The notes: a model not told the origin generated them from the letters alone. A stretch of DNA of 64,000 nt from Castellaniella sp. (GCF_004321985.1 NZ_SCQN01000039.1:62001-126000); one strand, 5' to 3'; counted from the first letter of the stretch, positions 20,358 to 29,815 are shown. Numbers and translations: made by a program.

Positions 20358-21689
20358 CTACAGCACGTAGCGCGCCAGATCCTGGCTGCTGGCCGTCTCC
20401 GACAGCTTTTCGTTGACGTACGCAGCATCGATCGACACGGTCTGCGCGCCGGGGCTGGCTGCTTCGAACGACAGGTCTTCCAGCAGCTTTTCCATCACGG
20501 TATACAGGCGCCGGGCGCCGATGTTTTCCGTGGTTTCGTTGACCTCGAAGGCCAGTTCGGCCAGGCGCCGGACGCCATCTTCACGAAAGTCCAGCGTCAC
20601 GTCCTCGGTGGCCATCAGTGCCGCGTATTGCTTGGTGAGTGACGCATCGGTGGCGCTCAGGATGCGCACGAAATCTTCGGCTGTGAGCGAGTCCAGTTCC
20701 ACCCGGATCGGAAAGCGCCCTTGCAGTTCGGGAATCAGGTCGGACGGGCGCGACAGGTGAAAGGCGCCCGAAGCGATGAACAGGATGTGGTCGGTCTTTA
20801 CCGTGCCATACTTGGTGTTGACCGTCGTGCCTTCCACCAGCGGCAGCAGGTCACGCTGTACACCCTGGCGCGACACGTCGGCGCCGCCCTGTTCCTGGCG
20901 TGAGGCGATCTTGTCGATCTCGTCCAGGAACACGATGCCGTGCTGTTCGGCCAGCGTCACGGCCTGGGCCCGCAGTTCTTCCTCGTTGATGCGGCGTGCG
21001 GCCTCTTCGTCGGTGATGAGCCGGAAGGCTTCCTTGACCGTGATCCTGCGTGATTTGGTCTTGCCTTGCGACAGGCCGGCAAACATGCCGCGCAGCTGCT
21101 CGGTCATCTCTTCCATCCCCGGGGGCGCCATGATTTCCATTTGGGGCGCAGTCTGGGCGATTTCGATGTCGATCTCGGTGTCGTCCAGCTTGCCTTCACG
21201 CAACCGCTTGCGGAAAACCTGCCGGGTGGTGTTCTCTTCGCGATCGGGGTTGCCCTGGGCATTGCGCGGCGGCGGGAGCAACGCATCCAGGATGCGGTCT
21301 TCGGCCGCGTCCTCGGCCTGTGTGCGCACCTGGCGCGTTGCGTTCTCGCGCGTCTGTTTGACGGCGACCTCGATCAGATCGCGGACGATGGTGTCCACGT
21401 CGCGGCCCACATAGCCCACCTCGGTGAACTTGGTGGCCTCGATCTTGATGAAGGGCGCGTTGGCCAGCCGCGCCAGGCGGCGTGCGATCTCGGTCTTGCC
21501 CACGCCGGTGGGGCCTATCATCAGGATGTTCTTGGGCACGATTTCGTGGCGCAACGGCTCGGCGACCTGCTGGCGGCGCCAGCGGTTGCGCAGCGCCACG
21601 GCGACGGATCGTTTGGCACGTTCCTGACCGACGATGTGCTTGTCCAGTTCCGAGACGATTTCCTTGGGGGTCATATTGGTGGCGGACAT
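20358..21689 (-). CDS. hslU: ATP-dependent protease ATPase subunit HslU
   Basis: [34 protein letters not shown]...[17 protein letters not shown]. Confidence 0.98.
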   Translation of the reverse strand: MSATNMTPKEIVSELDKHIVGQERAKRSVAVALRNRWRRQQVAEPLRHEIVPKNILMIGPTGVGKTEIARRLARLANAPFIKIEATKFTEVGYVGRDVDTIVRDLIEVAVKQTRENATRQVRTQAEDAAEDRILDALLPPPRNAQGNPDREENTTRQVFRKRLREGKLDDTEIDIEIAQTAPQMEIMAPPGMEEMTEQLRGMFAGLSQGKTKSRRITVKEAFRLITDEEAARRINEEELRAQAVTLAEQHGIVFLDEIDKIASRQEQGGADVSRQGVQRDLLPLVEGTTVNTKYGTVKTDHILFIASGAFHLSRPSDLIPELQGRFPIRVELDSLTAEDFVRILSATDASLTKQYAALMATEDVTLDFREDGVRRLAELAFEVNETTENIGARRLYTVMEKLLEDLSFEAASPGAQTVSIDAAYVNEKLSETASSQDLARYVL

Positions 21690-21699
21690 GGCAGGCGGC

Positions 21700-22233
21700 C
21701 TATAGCGTTTCGACGATGTGGTTCTGGTTGGTGTAGATGCACAGATCGCCGGCGATCTCCAGGGACTTCTTCACGATCTCGGCGGGCGGCATCTCGGTGT
21801 ATTCGAGCAGGGCCCGGGCGGCGGATTGGGCGTAGGCGCCTCCGGAACCGATGGCGGCGATACCGTGCTCAGGTTCCAGCACGTCGCCGTTCCCGCTCAG
21901 GATCAGGGTGTGTTCCTGGTCGGCCACGATGAGCATGGCCTCGAGCCGGCGCAGCACCCGGTCGGTGCGCCAGTCGCGGGTCAGCTCCACGGCGGCGCGC
22001 ATCAGGTGCCCCTGGTGCTTTTCGAGTTTGGCCTCGAAGCGTTCCTGCAGCGTGAAGGCATCGGCTGTGGCGCCGGCGAATCCGGCCAGCACCTTGTCGT
22101 GGTAGAGGCGGCGGATCTTGCGGGCGGTTCCCTTGATGACGATGTTGCCCAGCGTGACTTGACCGTCTCCCCCCAGGGCGACCGTATCGCCGCGGCGCAC
22201 GCAGACGATCGTGGTGGCGTGAAATTGTTCCAT
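21700..22233 (-). CDS. hslV: ATP-dependent protease peptidase subunit HslV
   Basis: [43 protein letters not shown]. Confidence 0.98.
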   Translation of the reverse strand: MEQFHATTIVCVRRGDTVALGGDGQVTLGNIVIKGTARKIRRLYHDKVLAGFAGATADAFTLQERFEAKLEKHQGHLMRAAVELTRDWRTDRVLRRLEAMLIVADQEHTLILSGNGDVLEPEHGIAAIGSGGAYAQSAARALLEYTEMPPAEIVKKSLEIAGDLCIYTNQNHIVETL

Positions 22234-22258
22234 AGGGCTCTCGAGTGTTGAGAACAAC

Positions 22259-22288
22259 ATATGGAGGCGCAATGTGGGAATTCAAGGG
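22259..22288 (-). promoter_or_regulatory. Candidate sigma-32 heat-shock promoter for hslVU
   Basis: Minus strand CCCTTGAA-(13 nt)-CCTCCATAT, close to the RpoH consensus CTTGAAA-N11-16-CCCCATNT, directly upstream of hslV. Confidence 0.6.
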
Positions 22289-22375
22289 GCGCGAAGACGG
22301 GCCCCGTCTGTCCGCGAATGCGGCGCGGCGGCCACCAGGGGCCGCCGCAGTGGCGATTTACCCGGAGCGCGGAGG

Positions 22376-22816
22376 TCAGTCGCCGTAAAGTTTCTGGCGC
22401 ATCTCGCGGCGTTCCTGGGCTTCGAGCGACAGGGTGGCCGTGGGCCGTGCGAGCAGCCGTGCGATGCCGATGGGTTCGCCAGTTTCTTCGCAGTAGCCGT
22501 ATTCGCCCCCGTCGATGCGGGCAATGGCCTGCTGGACCTTTTTCAGCAGCTTGCGCTCGCGGTCACGCGTGCGCAGTTCCAGCGCGTGCTCTTCCTCGAT
22601 GGTCGCGCGGTCGGCTGGGTCCGGAACGTATTGGGTCTCGCGCAGGTTCTCGGTCGTGGCACCCGCATTGGTGAGGATTTCGTGTTCGAGCTGGTGCAGG
22701 CGTTCCCGGAAGAACGTGAGCTGGGCATCGTTCATGTAGTCCTTCTCCGGCATCGCCAACAGTTCCTTTTCGGTCAACACCCGGACCGGAGATTTTGTAC
22801 TGGATTTGCTAGCCAT
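22376..22816 (-). CDS. dksA: RNA polymerase-binding transcription factor DksA
   Basis: DYMNDAQLTFFRERLHQLEHEIL...DPADRATIEEEHALELRTRDRERKLLKKVQQAIARIDGGEYGYCEETGEPIGIARLLARPTATLSLEAQE. Confidence 0.95.
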   Translation of the reverse strand: MASKSSTKSPVRVLTEKELLAMPEKDYMNDAQLTFFRERLHQLEHEILTNAGATTENLRETQYVPDPADRATIEEEHALELRTRDRERKLLKKVQQAIARIDGGEYGYCEETGEPIGIARLLARPTATLSLEAQERREMRQKLYGD

Positions 22817-22846
22817 GTTGCGTCCCTCTTGGTTTGCCTGGCTCAG

Positions 22847-23953
22847 TCAGGCCAGGCATTGTTCGAGCCCCTGGGTGAAGATGTCTCGGGGCAGTTTACG
22901 GCCGATGAAGACCATGCGGGTATTCGGTTTTTCACTGGCTTGCCAAGGCTTGCCGGGTTCGGCACCCATCAGCATGTGCACGCCCTGGAAGACCATGCGG
23001 CGCTTGATGCCCTTGATGTAGAGGATACCTTTGTAACGCAACAGATCCGTGCCGTAGACCTGGACGATCCCGGACAGGAAATCTTCCAGACGCTCGGGGT
23101 CGAACGGACGATCCGAGCGGAACAGGAATGAGCCGATCGCGTCGTCGTGGTGGGCGTGATGGTGGTCGTGGCTGCAGTTCGGGCCGCATTCGTGACCGTC
23201 TTCGTCGTCTTCGTGATCATGGTGGTGATGCCCATGATCATGTTCATGATCATGATCGTGGTCCTGTTCGCTCAGGAACTCCGGGTCGATGGTGAGGATG
23301 TCGTCGATGTTGAAGCCGCTTACGTCCAGCAGCGTGTTCAGGTCGGTCTCGCCAAAGTGCACTGGTGCGATGGAGGCGCGCGGGTTGATGTGCATGAGAC
23401 GCGAGCGCAATGCCTCGTAGTCGGCCTCGTTGACCAGATCCTTTTTCGAGATCAGGATGCGGTCGGCAAAGCCGACCTGGCTCTGGGCCTCTTCCTGGCG
23501 GTCCAGCGTGGACATGCCATGTTTGGCGTCCACCACGGTGATGACGGCGTCCAGCTTGTAGGTGTCGGCGACGTCGTCGTCCATGAAGAAGGTCTGGCAC
23601 ACCGGTCCCGGGTTCGCCATGCCGGTGGTCTCGATGATGACGCGGTCGAAGTGCAGCGTGCCAGCCTCGTGCTGCAGGGCCAGATCGTTCAGGGCCCGCA
23701 CCAGGTCGCCCCGCACGGTGCAGCAGACGCAGCCGTTGCTCAGCTGTACGATCTGTTCTTCGCTGTCCTGCACCAGCACGTCGTTGTCGATGTTTTCTTC
23801 GCCGAACTCGTTTTCGATCACCGCGATGCGCTGGCCGTGATATTCCGTGAGAATGCGGCGCAGCAGCGTGGTCTTGCCTGCGCCCAGAAATCCCGTGAGC
23901 ACCGTCACGGGAATCAGTTTGTCAACGGAAGGGGAAGGATTTGCGGCGTTCAT
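22847..23953 (-). CDS. COG0523/CobW family GTP-binding metallochaperone-like protein with His-rich loop
   Basis: VTVLTGFLGAGKTTLLRRIL, SNGCVCCTVRGDL, ISKKDLV; DHDHDHEHDHGHHHHDHEDDEDGHECGPNCSHDHHHAHHDD insert. Confidence 0.93.
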   Translation of the reverse strand: MNAANPSPSVDKLIPVTVLTGFLGAGKTTLLRRILTEYHGQRIAVIENEFGEENIDNDVLVQDSEEQIVQLSNGCVCCTVRGDLVRALNDLALQHEAGTLHFDRVIIETTGMANPGPVCQTFFMDDDVADTYKLDAVITVVDAKHGMSTLDRQEEAQSQVGFADRILISKKDLVNEADYEALRSRLMHINPRASIAPVHFGETDLNTLLDVSGFNIDDILTIDPEFLSEQDHDHDHEHDHGHHHHDHEDDEDGHECGPNCSHDHHHAHHDDAIGSFLFRSDRPFDPERLEDFLSGIVQVYGTDLLRYKGILYIKGIKRRMVFQGVHMLMGAEPGKPWQASEKPNTRMVFIGRKLPRDIFTQGLEQCLA

Positions 23954-24126
23954 GACGGATCTCTGCGTCGCACTCAGGCAGACGGCTTCGACCGAAGCGG
24001 TCCGGGCGCGACAAAATCAAGCAGATGATTACATCATAGCCTGGGGTTTTGGGCAAACTTGCTGTAAGTTCGTGTCTGTTTGACGCCTCATGTCCACCGT
24101 CTGACGGATGGTGCAGCAGCGATTCC

Positions 24127-24777
24127 TCAGTCAGTTTGTGGCTGTTCCGACCGAGCGGCCAACAGCTCTAAGCGTCGTCCCGACACGGCAAGAGTTCCTG
24201 CGGCTTGCAGCCGCCTTAAGGCTCGATACAGGGCTTCGTGGGTCAACCCCAGTTCAGTTGCCCAAGCCTTCTTGGCAATTTGTAATTCGATCACTCCCGC
24301 GACTCCCTCGGCCTCGATGTAGTGGACGATCCGTTCTTCTGCGGTTCGTAGGCATAGGCGCTCGCATTGGGCGCGAAGCTTGCGCACTTCATTGGCGAGG
24401 ATGGACTGCCAACGCCTGGAAAAGGCCGAGTCTTCCGTGAGGCTTCTCTTGAATGCCTCTGCGGGGAAGGCCAGCAGGTCGGAGGCGGCCGTCGCCACAG
24501 CGTCGCAGTGGTAGACCTTCGAGTCCAAGCTTGCCTCGGCGATGAACCCTCCGCGGGATCGCTGCAAAGTAACCTCAACTCCTTGGAATCCAATCCTCGC
24601 GAGGCGCACCTCTCCCGACAGCACGAGGAAGGCCGCGCGAACGTGGTCGCCGACGCGAAACAGGCAAGAATCCTGCGCGAGGTGGACCGCACTGGCCTGG
24701 CGCCGCAGTCCCTCGGGAATTGACTGTAAGAGCACTCGCGTGGAGTGCAAGGAGGACTCTGGAACGTTTATTTCCAT
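24127..24777 (-). CDS. Crp/Fnr family transcriptional regulator
   Basis: cNMP-like sensor (LFRVGDHVRAAFLVLSGEVRLARIG...GGFIAEASL) and C-terminal HTH (IAKKAWATELGLTHEALYRALRRLQAAGTLAVSGRRLELL). Confidence 0.88.
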   Translation of the reverse strand: MEINVPESSLHSTRVLLQSIPEGLRRQASAVHLAQDSCLFRVGDHVRAAFLVLSGEVRLARIGFQGVEVTLQRSRGGFIAEASLDSKVYHCDAVATAASDLLAFPAEAFKRSLTEDSAFSRRWQSILANEVRKLRAQCERLCLRTAEERIVHYIEAEGVAGVIELQIAKKAWATELGLTHEALYRALRRLQAAGTLAVSGRRLELLAARSEQPQTD

Positions 24778-24794
24778 ATGATTCAAATCATATG
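24775..24794. promoter_or_regulatory. Candidate Crp/Fnr-type operator palindrome
   Basis: CATATGATT-CA-AATCATATG, perfect 9-bp inverted repeat; its core TGAT-N4-ATCA matches the FNR core. Confidence 0.6.
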
Positions 24795-24852
24795 CGAATA
24801 ACGAGTGCAAACCCTAGCATTCAGTCTGATAGTCTTAACCCGAGAGAGATTC

Positions 24853-25416
24853 ATGCGCCTGATGATGATCCCCCTGATGCTGGCCGCCGTGGCAACGGCA
24901 TCGCACGCCCAATCGACCGCCAGCCCGACCTCACCCATAGAGGGGATGGATCACATGCACATGGGTCATGCGGCGCACATGGCGGCTATGGCCAAGGCTC
25001 AGCGCCAGCAGCAGGTCTCCGAGCTCGGAAAGGATGTGATGCCGTTCAGCCTCGCGGCGACGTTGCACGTGTTCACCAAGGATGCGGAGGGGGGTGTCCA
25101 GCAAGTGATCGCTCGGGACAAGGCCGACGCCAAGCAGACCAGCTTGATCAGACGGCACTTGCAGGAGATCCGAGAGCAGTTCCTCGCAGGCGACTTCTTG
25201 GGCCCGAGCCATATCCACGGTGCTCAAATGCCAGGGCTCGCCGAACTGTCTGTTGCAAAGCCTGGGCAGATCTCGATTGGCTATGAGGACGTTACTGGCG
25301 GTGCGGAGCTGGCTTACAGGACGTCCGATCCAGCGCTGGTTGTGGCGATCCACAGGTGGTTCGACGCCCAGGTGTCCGACCATGGCAAGGACGCCATGGT
25401 CGGACATGCTCACTAA
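24853..25416 (+). CDS. Periplasmic His/Met-rich protein of unknown function (relatives are sometimes annotated as aspartate carbamoyltransferase)
   Basis: Signal peptide MRLMMIPLMLAAVATASHA; MDHMHMGHAAHMAAMAK; GKDVMPFSLAATLHVFTKDAEGGVQQVIARDKADAKQTSLIRRHLQEI. Confidence 0.7.
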   Translation: MRLMMIPLMLAAVATASHAQSTASPTSPIEGMDHMHMGHAAHMAAMAKAQRQQQVSELGKDVMPFSLAATLHVFTKDAEGGVQQVIARDKADAKQTSLIRRHLQEIREQFLAGDFLGPSHIHGAQMPGLAELSVAKPGQISIGYEDVTGGAELAYRTSDPALVVAIHRWFDAQVSDHGKDAMVGHAH

Positions 25417-25454
25417 GACAGGGGTCCACTTGTCGCTATCTGAATTGAAGGGGG

Positions 25455-26393
25455 TCAGTTCCCGACTTGCTGCTCGGCCTTGTCGGGCAGTGTGCTGGTC
25501 GAGGGTTTGGAGTGCGCTCCGAGCGTCACGCCATTCACGGTCTGGCCGTATAGGTCATATTTGCCGCCGTGGTGTGCCTTGGTGGTCGCCGCCAGGTTGC
25601 CGGCGAAGTGAGGATCTTGCGGGCGCTCATGTGCGTCGACGAAGTAGGCCACGTCCCAGGCTTCCTGTTCGCTCAGGGTGCCGCCCTGGCTCAGCGGCAT
25701 GTTGGCGTGGATGAAGGCCGCTGCCGTCTTGATGGAATGCATGCCGGCGCCCCAGTTGTAGGAATCATCGCCCCACAGCGCCGGAAACACCGTGTGCTCG
25801 GTGGCGTCCTGCCGGCCCTTGCCCTGGGCGTCGTGACACAGCGCACAGTGTTCGGTGTAGACCTTCTGGCCGCGGACATAATCCGGTGTTTGCTGCGGCT
25901 CAGCCAGTTCGGGAAATCCCTGTCCGGCCAGTTTCACGCCGGTGGGCGCGCCCTTGGCCATCCAGTACATATAGCTTTCGAGGGCCACGATGGTCTTGCT
26001 GTCGGCTGGCGGCATGCGGCCGTTCATGCTGTAGATGAAGCAGCCCTGGAGTCGTTCGGCCAGTGTGTTGACATGGCCGTTCTTCGACCGGTAGGCCGGA
26101 TACAGGACGTACGCTGCCCACAGGGGCGCCGAACCCGCCCGGCGGCCGGCATCCAGGTGGCAGCTCACGCAGGCCATGGAATTCCCGACGTACTGTTTAG
26201 CGAATTTCTGCGGATTCAGAAAGATGTCCTGGCCCCGGCGCACGGCTTCGCCAAACGGGCCGCTGGGAATTGCATCGGCAGCGGGCGGCGTGAAGGCGGG
26301 GACATCCGGTGATGCGGCCCGGGCAGTCCCCAGGGCCAACGCCAACATCAGCGCACTGGCAGCGGCCGCAGCCGGAGTGGGTCGTGTGCTCAT
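25455..26393 (-). CDS. Diheme c-type cytochrome, thiosulfate dehydrogenase TsdA-like
   Basis: Two CxxCH motifs (CVSCHLDAGRRAG, CALCHDAQGKG), signal peptide, YVGNSMACVSCHLDAG, overlaps the preceding cytochrome gene. Confidence 0.75.
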   Translation of the reverse strand: MSTRPTPAAAAASALMLALALGTARAASPDVPAFTPPAADAIPSGPFGEAVRRGQDIFLNPQKFAKQYVGNSMACVSCHLDAGRRAGSAPLWAAYVLYPAYRSKNGHVNTLAERLQGCFIYSMNGRMPPADSKTIVALESYMYWMAKGAPTGVKLAGQGFPELAEPQQTPDYVRGQKVYTEHCALCHDAQGKGRQDATEHTVFPALWGDDSYNWGAGMHSIKTAAAFIHANMPLSQGGTLSEQEAWDVAYFVDAHERPQDPHFAGNLAATTKAHHGGKYDLYGQTVNGVTLGAHSKPSTSTLPDKAEQQVGN

Positions 26394-27088
26394 TGTTTTT
26401 TCGCTCCTTCGAGGGACGTGGCCTGGGGCAGGGCAGAGAAGTAACCGGCGACGGCCGCAATCTGCCCGTCGTTCATGCGCTTGGCGATATTGCCCATCAG
26501 GTTCTGGGGACCCCCTGCGCGCTGGCCTGATCGCCATTGGGTGAACTGCTCGACGATATAGGTCTTGCTCAGGCCCGCAATGGCTGGAAAGTTCGGCACC
26601 ACCCCGATGCCGCCGGCCGCGTGGCATTGGATGCAGGCAGGGATGTCGTGAGCCCAATCGCCGCGATTGGCGATCCAGGCGCCAGTGTCCTGTGCATCGG
26701 GCAGTGTATTGGCCTGTGCCGCGAGCTTGCCGGCGTCCCATGGTGCTGGCAGCGTCCGGATGTAGGCCACGACGGCCTGGCGCTGTTCAGGCGTCAGCGC
26801 ACTGGCGATGGGTTTCATGATCGGATTGGCACGTGTGCCGTCGCTGAACATCTGGAGCTGGGCCGCCAGATAGTTTGCGCCCTGGCCCGCCAGAAATGGG
26901 AAGTTGGCGGCCGCCATGCCTTGCCCCTGGGCCCCGTGACAGGTGATGCACGCCGTGATGCCCGGGCCGCCCTGGGTGAAGATTTGCTTGCCCGCGTCCG
27001 TTGGCGAGGCAGCCTGGGCCAGCCCCGTGCCCAGCAGGGACATGGTGCTGATCCATAACGCACGTCGGTATTTGTTTGAGAAAAACAT
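26390..27088 (-). CDS. Diheme cytochrome c4-like protein (TsdB-like)
   Basis: CITCHGAQGQG and CIQCHAAGGIG; NFPFLAGQGANYLAAQLQMFSDGTR. Confidence 0.8.
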   Translation of the reverse strand: MFFSNKYRRALWISTMSLLGTGLAQAASPTDAGKQIFTQGGPGITACITCHGAQGQGMAAANFPFLAGQGANYLAAQLQMFSDGTRANPIMKPIASALTPEQRQAVVAYIRTLPAPWDAGKLAAQANTLPDAQDTGAWIANRGDWAHDIPACIQCHAAGGIGVVPNFPAIAGLSKTYIVEQFTQWRSGQRAGGPQNLMGNIAKRMNDGQIAAVAGYFSALPQATSLEGAKKQ

Positions 27089-27226
27089 GTCCCGTCTCCC
27101 CGTGTGGTTGGGCCATTATCGGACAAGTGGTCCCGCTGCATCAAACATTCGGTGCTGCACTGCTGGGGCGGGTTATCACCCTGGCGGGCGCCAGCCTGGG
27201 CTGCCCAGCCAAGCTGGTGCCGCCGG

Positions 27227-28267
27227 TCAATCCTTGCTCGTGCGGCGGGCGCGTGGGTGTGCCTGATCGTAGGTCGCCGCCAGGTGCTGAAAATCCAGTC
27301 GCGTGTAGATCTGGGTGGTTGAGATGTTGGCGTGGCCCAGGAGTTCCTGGACGGCCCGCAGATCGTGGGCCGATTGCAGCAGGTGGCTGGCGAAACTGTG
27401 GCGCAGGCTGTGGGGATGCACGTGCAGCGGCAGACCGACTTTTTGTGCCAGCGCCTGGAGCTGGAGTTCGACCACGCGCGGGCTGACGCGCCGGCCGCGA
27501 GCACCCAGGAACAGCGCGGCGCGCGTGTCGGCGTCCGGTTCGGGCGGCAGCAGTTGCGCCCGGACTTCCAGCCAGGCCTGGAGCGCAGTGATGGCGTGCC
27601 GCCCCAATGGCACGGTCCGGGTCTTGTGGCCCTTGCCCGTGACGGTGGCTTCGGCCTCGGCGATCTGGATCCAGCTTTGCGAGGCGTATCCCGATTCGCG
27701 CAGCGGTTGCCAGTCCAGGCTGACCAGTTCCGACAGGCGCAGCCCGCTGGAATACAGAACCTCGAACATGGCCATGTCGCGCCGCTCTACGGGCGTCTCG
27801 GCGGGTGGGAGCTGGGTGCGGTCCAGCAGCGCCTGCGCCTGATCGACCGATAGGGCCTTGGGCAGGCTGCGCGGGATCTTGGGGGCGCGCACGCCATGGG
27901 TCGGGTTGCGGGGCAGCCCGGCGGCGGGTGCCCGCCATTCGTAGAAGCTGCGCCAGGCCGAGAGTGCCCGCGCCAGGCTGCGGGGTTCGTGGCCTTGAGC
28001 GTGCAGGCGCGCCAGCGCCTGGCGGATGTGCAGTTCGGACCGCGTGTCCAGCGATTCCCCGGGGAAACAGCCTTGCAGCGCGTGCAGGTCACGCCGGTAC
28101 GCCGCGACGGTGTGCTCTGAGTAGCGTTGTTGTGCGCCGAGTTCCGTCAGCCAGGATTCCACGAGCTGGGCATCGGATGCCATGCCAGTAGGCTGGGCCA
28201 GCGGGTTTGCGGCCGTGCCTTCCGGTGGGTGGCGACGGCCTCTGGTCGGGGTTTCCGGTCCGGACAC
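27227..28267 (-). CDS. xerC: Tyrosine recombinase XerC
   Basis: TVAAYRRDLHAL...LYSSGLRLSELVSLDW...HSLRHSFASHLLQSAHDLRAVQELLGHANISTTQIYTRLDFQ. Confidence 0.95.
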   Translation of the reverse strand: MSGPETPTRGRRHPPEGTAANPLAQPTGMASDAQLVESWLTELGAQQRYSEHTVAAYRRDLHALQGCFPGESLDTRSELHIRQALARLHAQGHEPRSLARALSAWRSFYEWRAPAAGLPRNPTHGVRAPKIPRSLPKALSVDQAQALLDRTQLPPAETPVERRDMAMFEVLYSSGLRLSELVSLDWQPLRESGYASQSWIQIAEAEATVTGKGHKTRTVPLGRHAITALQAWLEVRAQLLPPEPDADTRAALFLGARGRRVSPRVVELQLQALAQKVGLPLHVHPHSLRHSFASHLLQSAHDLRAVQELLGHANISTTQIYTRLDFQHLAATYDQAHPRARRTSKD

Positions 28268-28947
28268 TAGGCGGCCTCGGGATCCAACGTGGCCAGGCGG
28301 CCCAGGGCGGCACCCGCCAGGGTGGCGATCAGCTCCAGGAACGCGGTGCCCATGTCCGGCGTGAAGCGCTGCGCGTCGTCCGAGCCCATCACGAGCAGCC
28401 CGACGGGATCCGCACCGACTGGCGTGCGCAACGGAAGGATGGCCAGCGACGCGGGCTCTGACCCCAGCCAGGTTGCGGCCTCTTGTTGCTGGTTCGGCCC
28501 GCAGAAAGGCTGCTGCAGATCGTCGGCAAACGCGCGGATCGATGGCGTGACGTCCTCGGCGAATTCACTGTTCGTGAGTCTCGGCAAGTCCCAGAGTCGT
28601 AGTGCGATCGCGGTCAGATCGAACTGGTCGCCCAGGCTGCGGATGATGTGAGCCGGAATCTGGCTGGCGTCAGGCTCTGCCAGCATGCGTGCACACCATT
28701 GCAGCAGGTCCAGGTTGATGCGTTCATTGCTGCCCGCGTTCTGCAGCAGTTGCCTCAGACGCAGTTCGTGTTCGCGCAGGCGGGTCCGCAGCGTCAGGAT
28801 CTGGCGTTCACCCAGCGAGATGGCCCGGGCCTGGTTGGGGTGCGGCACGCTCAGATTGGCGAACACATCGGCGTGCGCTTCAAAGAAATCAGGGTTCTGG
28901 GTCAGGTAGTCTGCGATGGTCTGAGCGGTCAGGGCATCCTGGGTCAT
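28267..28947 (-). CDS. DUF484 family protein
   Basis: MTQDALTAQTIADYLTQNPDFFEAHADVFANLSVPHPNQARAISLGERQI; next to xerC. Confidence 0.9.
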   Translation of the reverse strand: MTQDALTAQTIADYLTQNPDFFEAHADVFANLSVPHPNQARAISLGERQILTLRTRLREHELRLRQLLQNAGSNERINLDLLQWCARMLAEPDASQIPAHIIRSLGDQFDLTAIALRLWDLPRLTNSEFAEDVTPSIRAFADDLQQPFCGPNQQQEAATWLGSEPASLAILPLRTPVGADPVGLLVMGSDDAQRFTPDMGTAFLELIATLAGAALGRLATLDPEAA

Positions 28948-29113
28948 GAGGCTTCCATGTGGTGAAGAGGGCACAAGTCGGGGCGCGGCGCGGTCCCCGA
29001 TACATGCTGGCTGATGCAGGAATTATCCGGCAAAGTGCGGGGCGGAGCCAGTGACGGGTCGCAAGGGTCGCCCTGCCGGGCTGCGGGGGCAACCCCATGG
29101 AGCAGCGGGGCTG

Positions 29114-29815
29114 CTACACCGAAAGATACCGGTGTTGCGTCTCCGTGTCCCGCAACAGGTCCTGGCTGTCGGCTGTGTGGACGATGCGGCCTTTTTCCAG
29201 GATGTAGGCGCGGCGGGCGTGGCGCAGCGCGAAGTGCACGCTCTGGTCGGTGAATAGAATGGTCGCGGTCTTGGACAGATCGTCGATCAGTTGACCGATT
29301 TGCTGGACGATGACGGGGGCCAGGCCTTCGTTGGGCTCGTCCAGCAGCAGTACGCGTGGCTCGCTCATGAGCGAGCGGGCCACGGCCAGCATCTGCTGCT
29401 GGCCGCCCGACAGATGGCCGCCGTCCCGGTCGGCCAGTTCCGCCAGCATGGGGTATTGGTCGAAGATCCGTTCCACGGTCCAGGTGCGCGCAGCGCCAGG
29501 CCGGTGGTATTCGCTGATTTCCAGGTTCTCGCGCACGCTCAGCGTGGGAAAGATGCGCCGGTCTTCGGGGACCAGGCCGATGCCCGAGCGGGCAATGCGC
29601 CAGGTGGGGGCACCGGCGATGTCCTGGCCGTCGAACAGGATCTGTCCCTCGCGGGGCGGGGTGAGTCCCATGATGCTGCGCAGGGTCGTGCTTTTGCCCG
29701 CACCGTTGCGCCCCAGCAGGCAAACGGTCTCGCCCGCTTCCAGCGACAGGGAAACGCCCTGCAGGGCGTGGCTTTCACCGTAGTAGGTGTGAATGTTCCG
29801 GACGTCCAGGATCAT
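29114..29815 (-). CDS. Branched-chain amino acid-type ABC transporter ATP-binding protein (LivF family)
   Basis: LLGRNGAGKSTTLRSIMGL, LSGGQQQMLAVARSLMSEPRVLLLDEPNEGLAP. Confidence 0.92.
   Translation of the reverse strand: MILDVRNIHTYYGESHALQGVSLSLEAGETVCLLGRNGAGKSTTLRSIMGLTPPREGQILFDGQDIAGAPTWRIARSGIGLVPEDRRIFPTLSVRENLEISEYHRPGAARTWTVERIFDQYPMLAELADRDGGHLSGGQQQMLAVARSLMSEPRVLLLDEPNEGLAPVIVQQIGQLIDDLSKTATILFTDQSVHFALRHARRAYILEKGRIVHTADSQDLLRDTETQHRYLSV

Noticed and set aside
23150-23280. catgatcatg/tggtgatg microrepeats on the plus strand
   Set aside because: They encode the His/Asp-rich loop of the COG0523 GTPase on the minus strand; not an independent repeat.
27227-28267. Tyrosine recombinase as evidence for a mobile element
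   Set aside because: Sequence and DUF484 neighbour indicate housekeeping XerC; no att repeats, integrase cargo or tRNA nearby.
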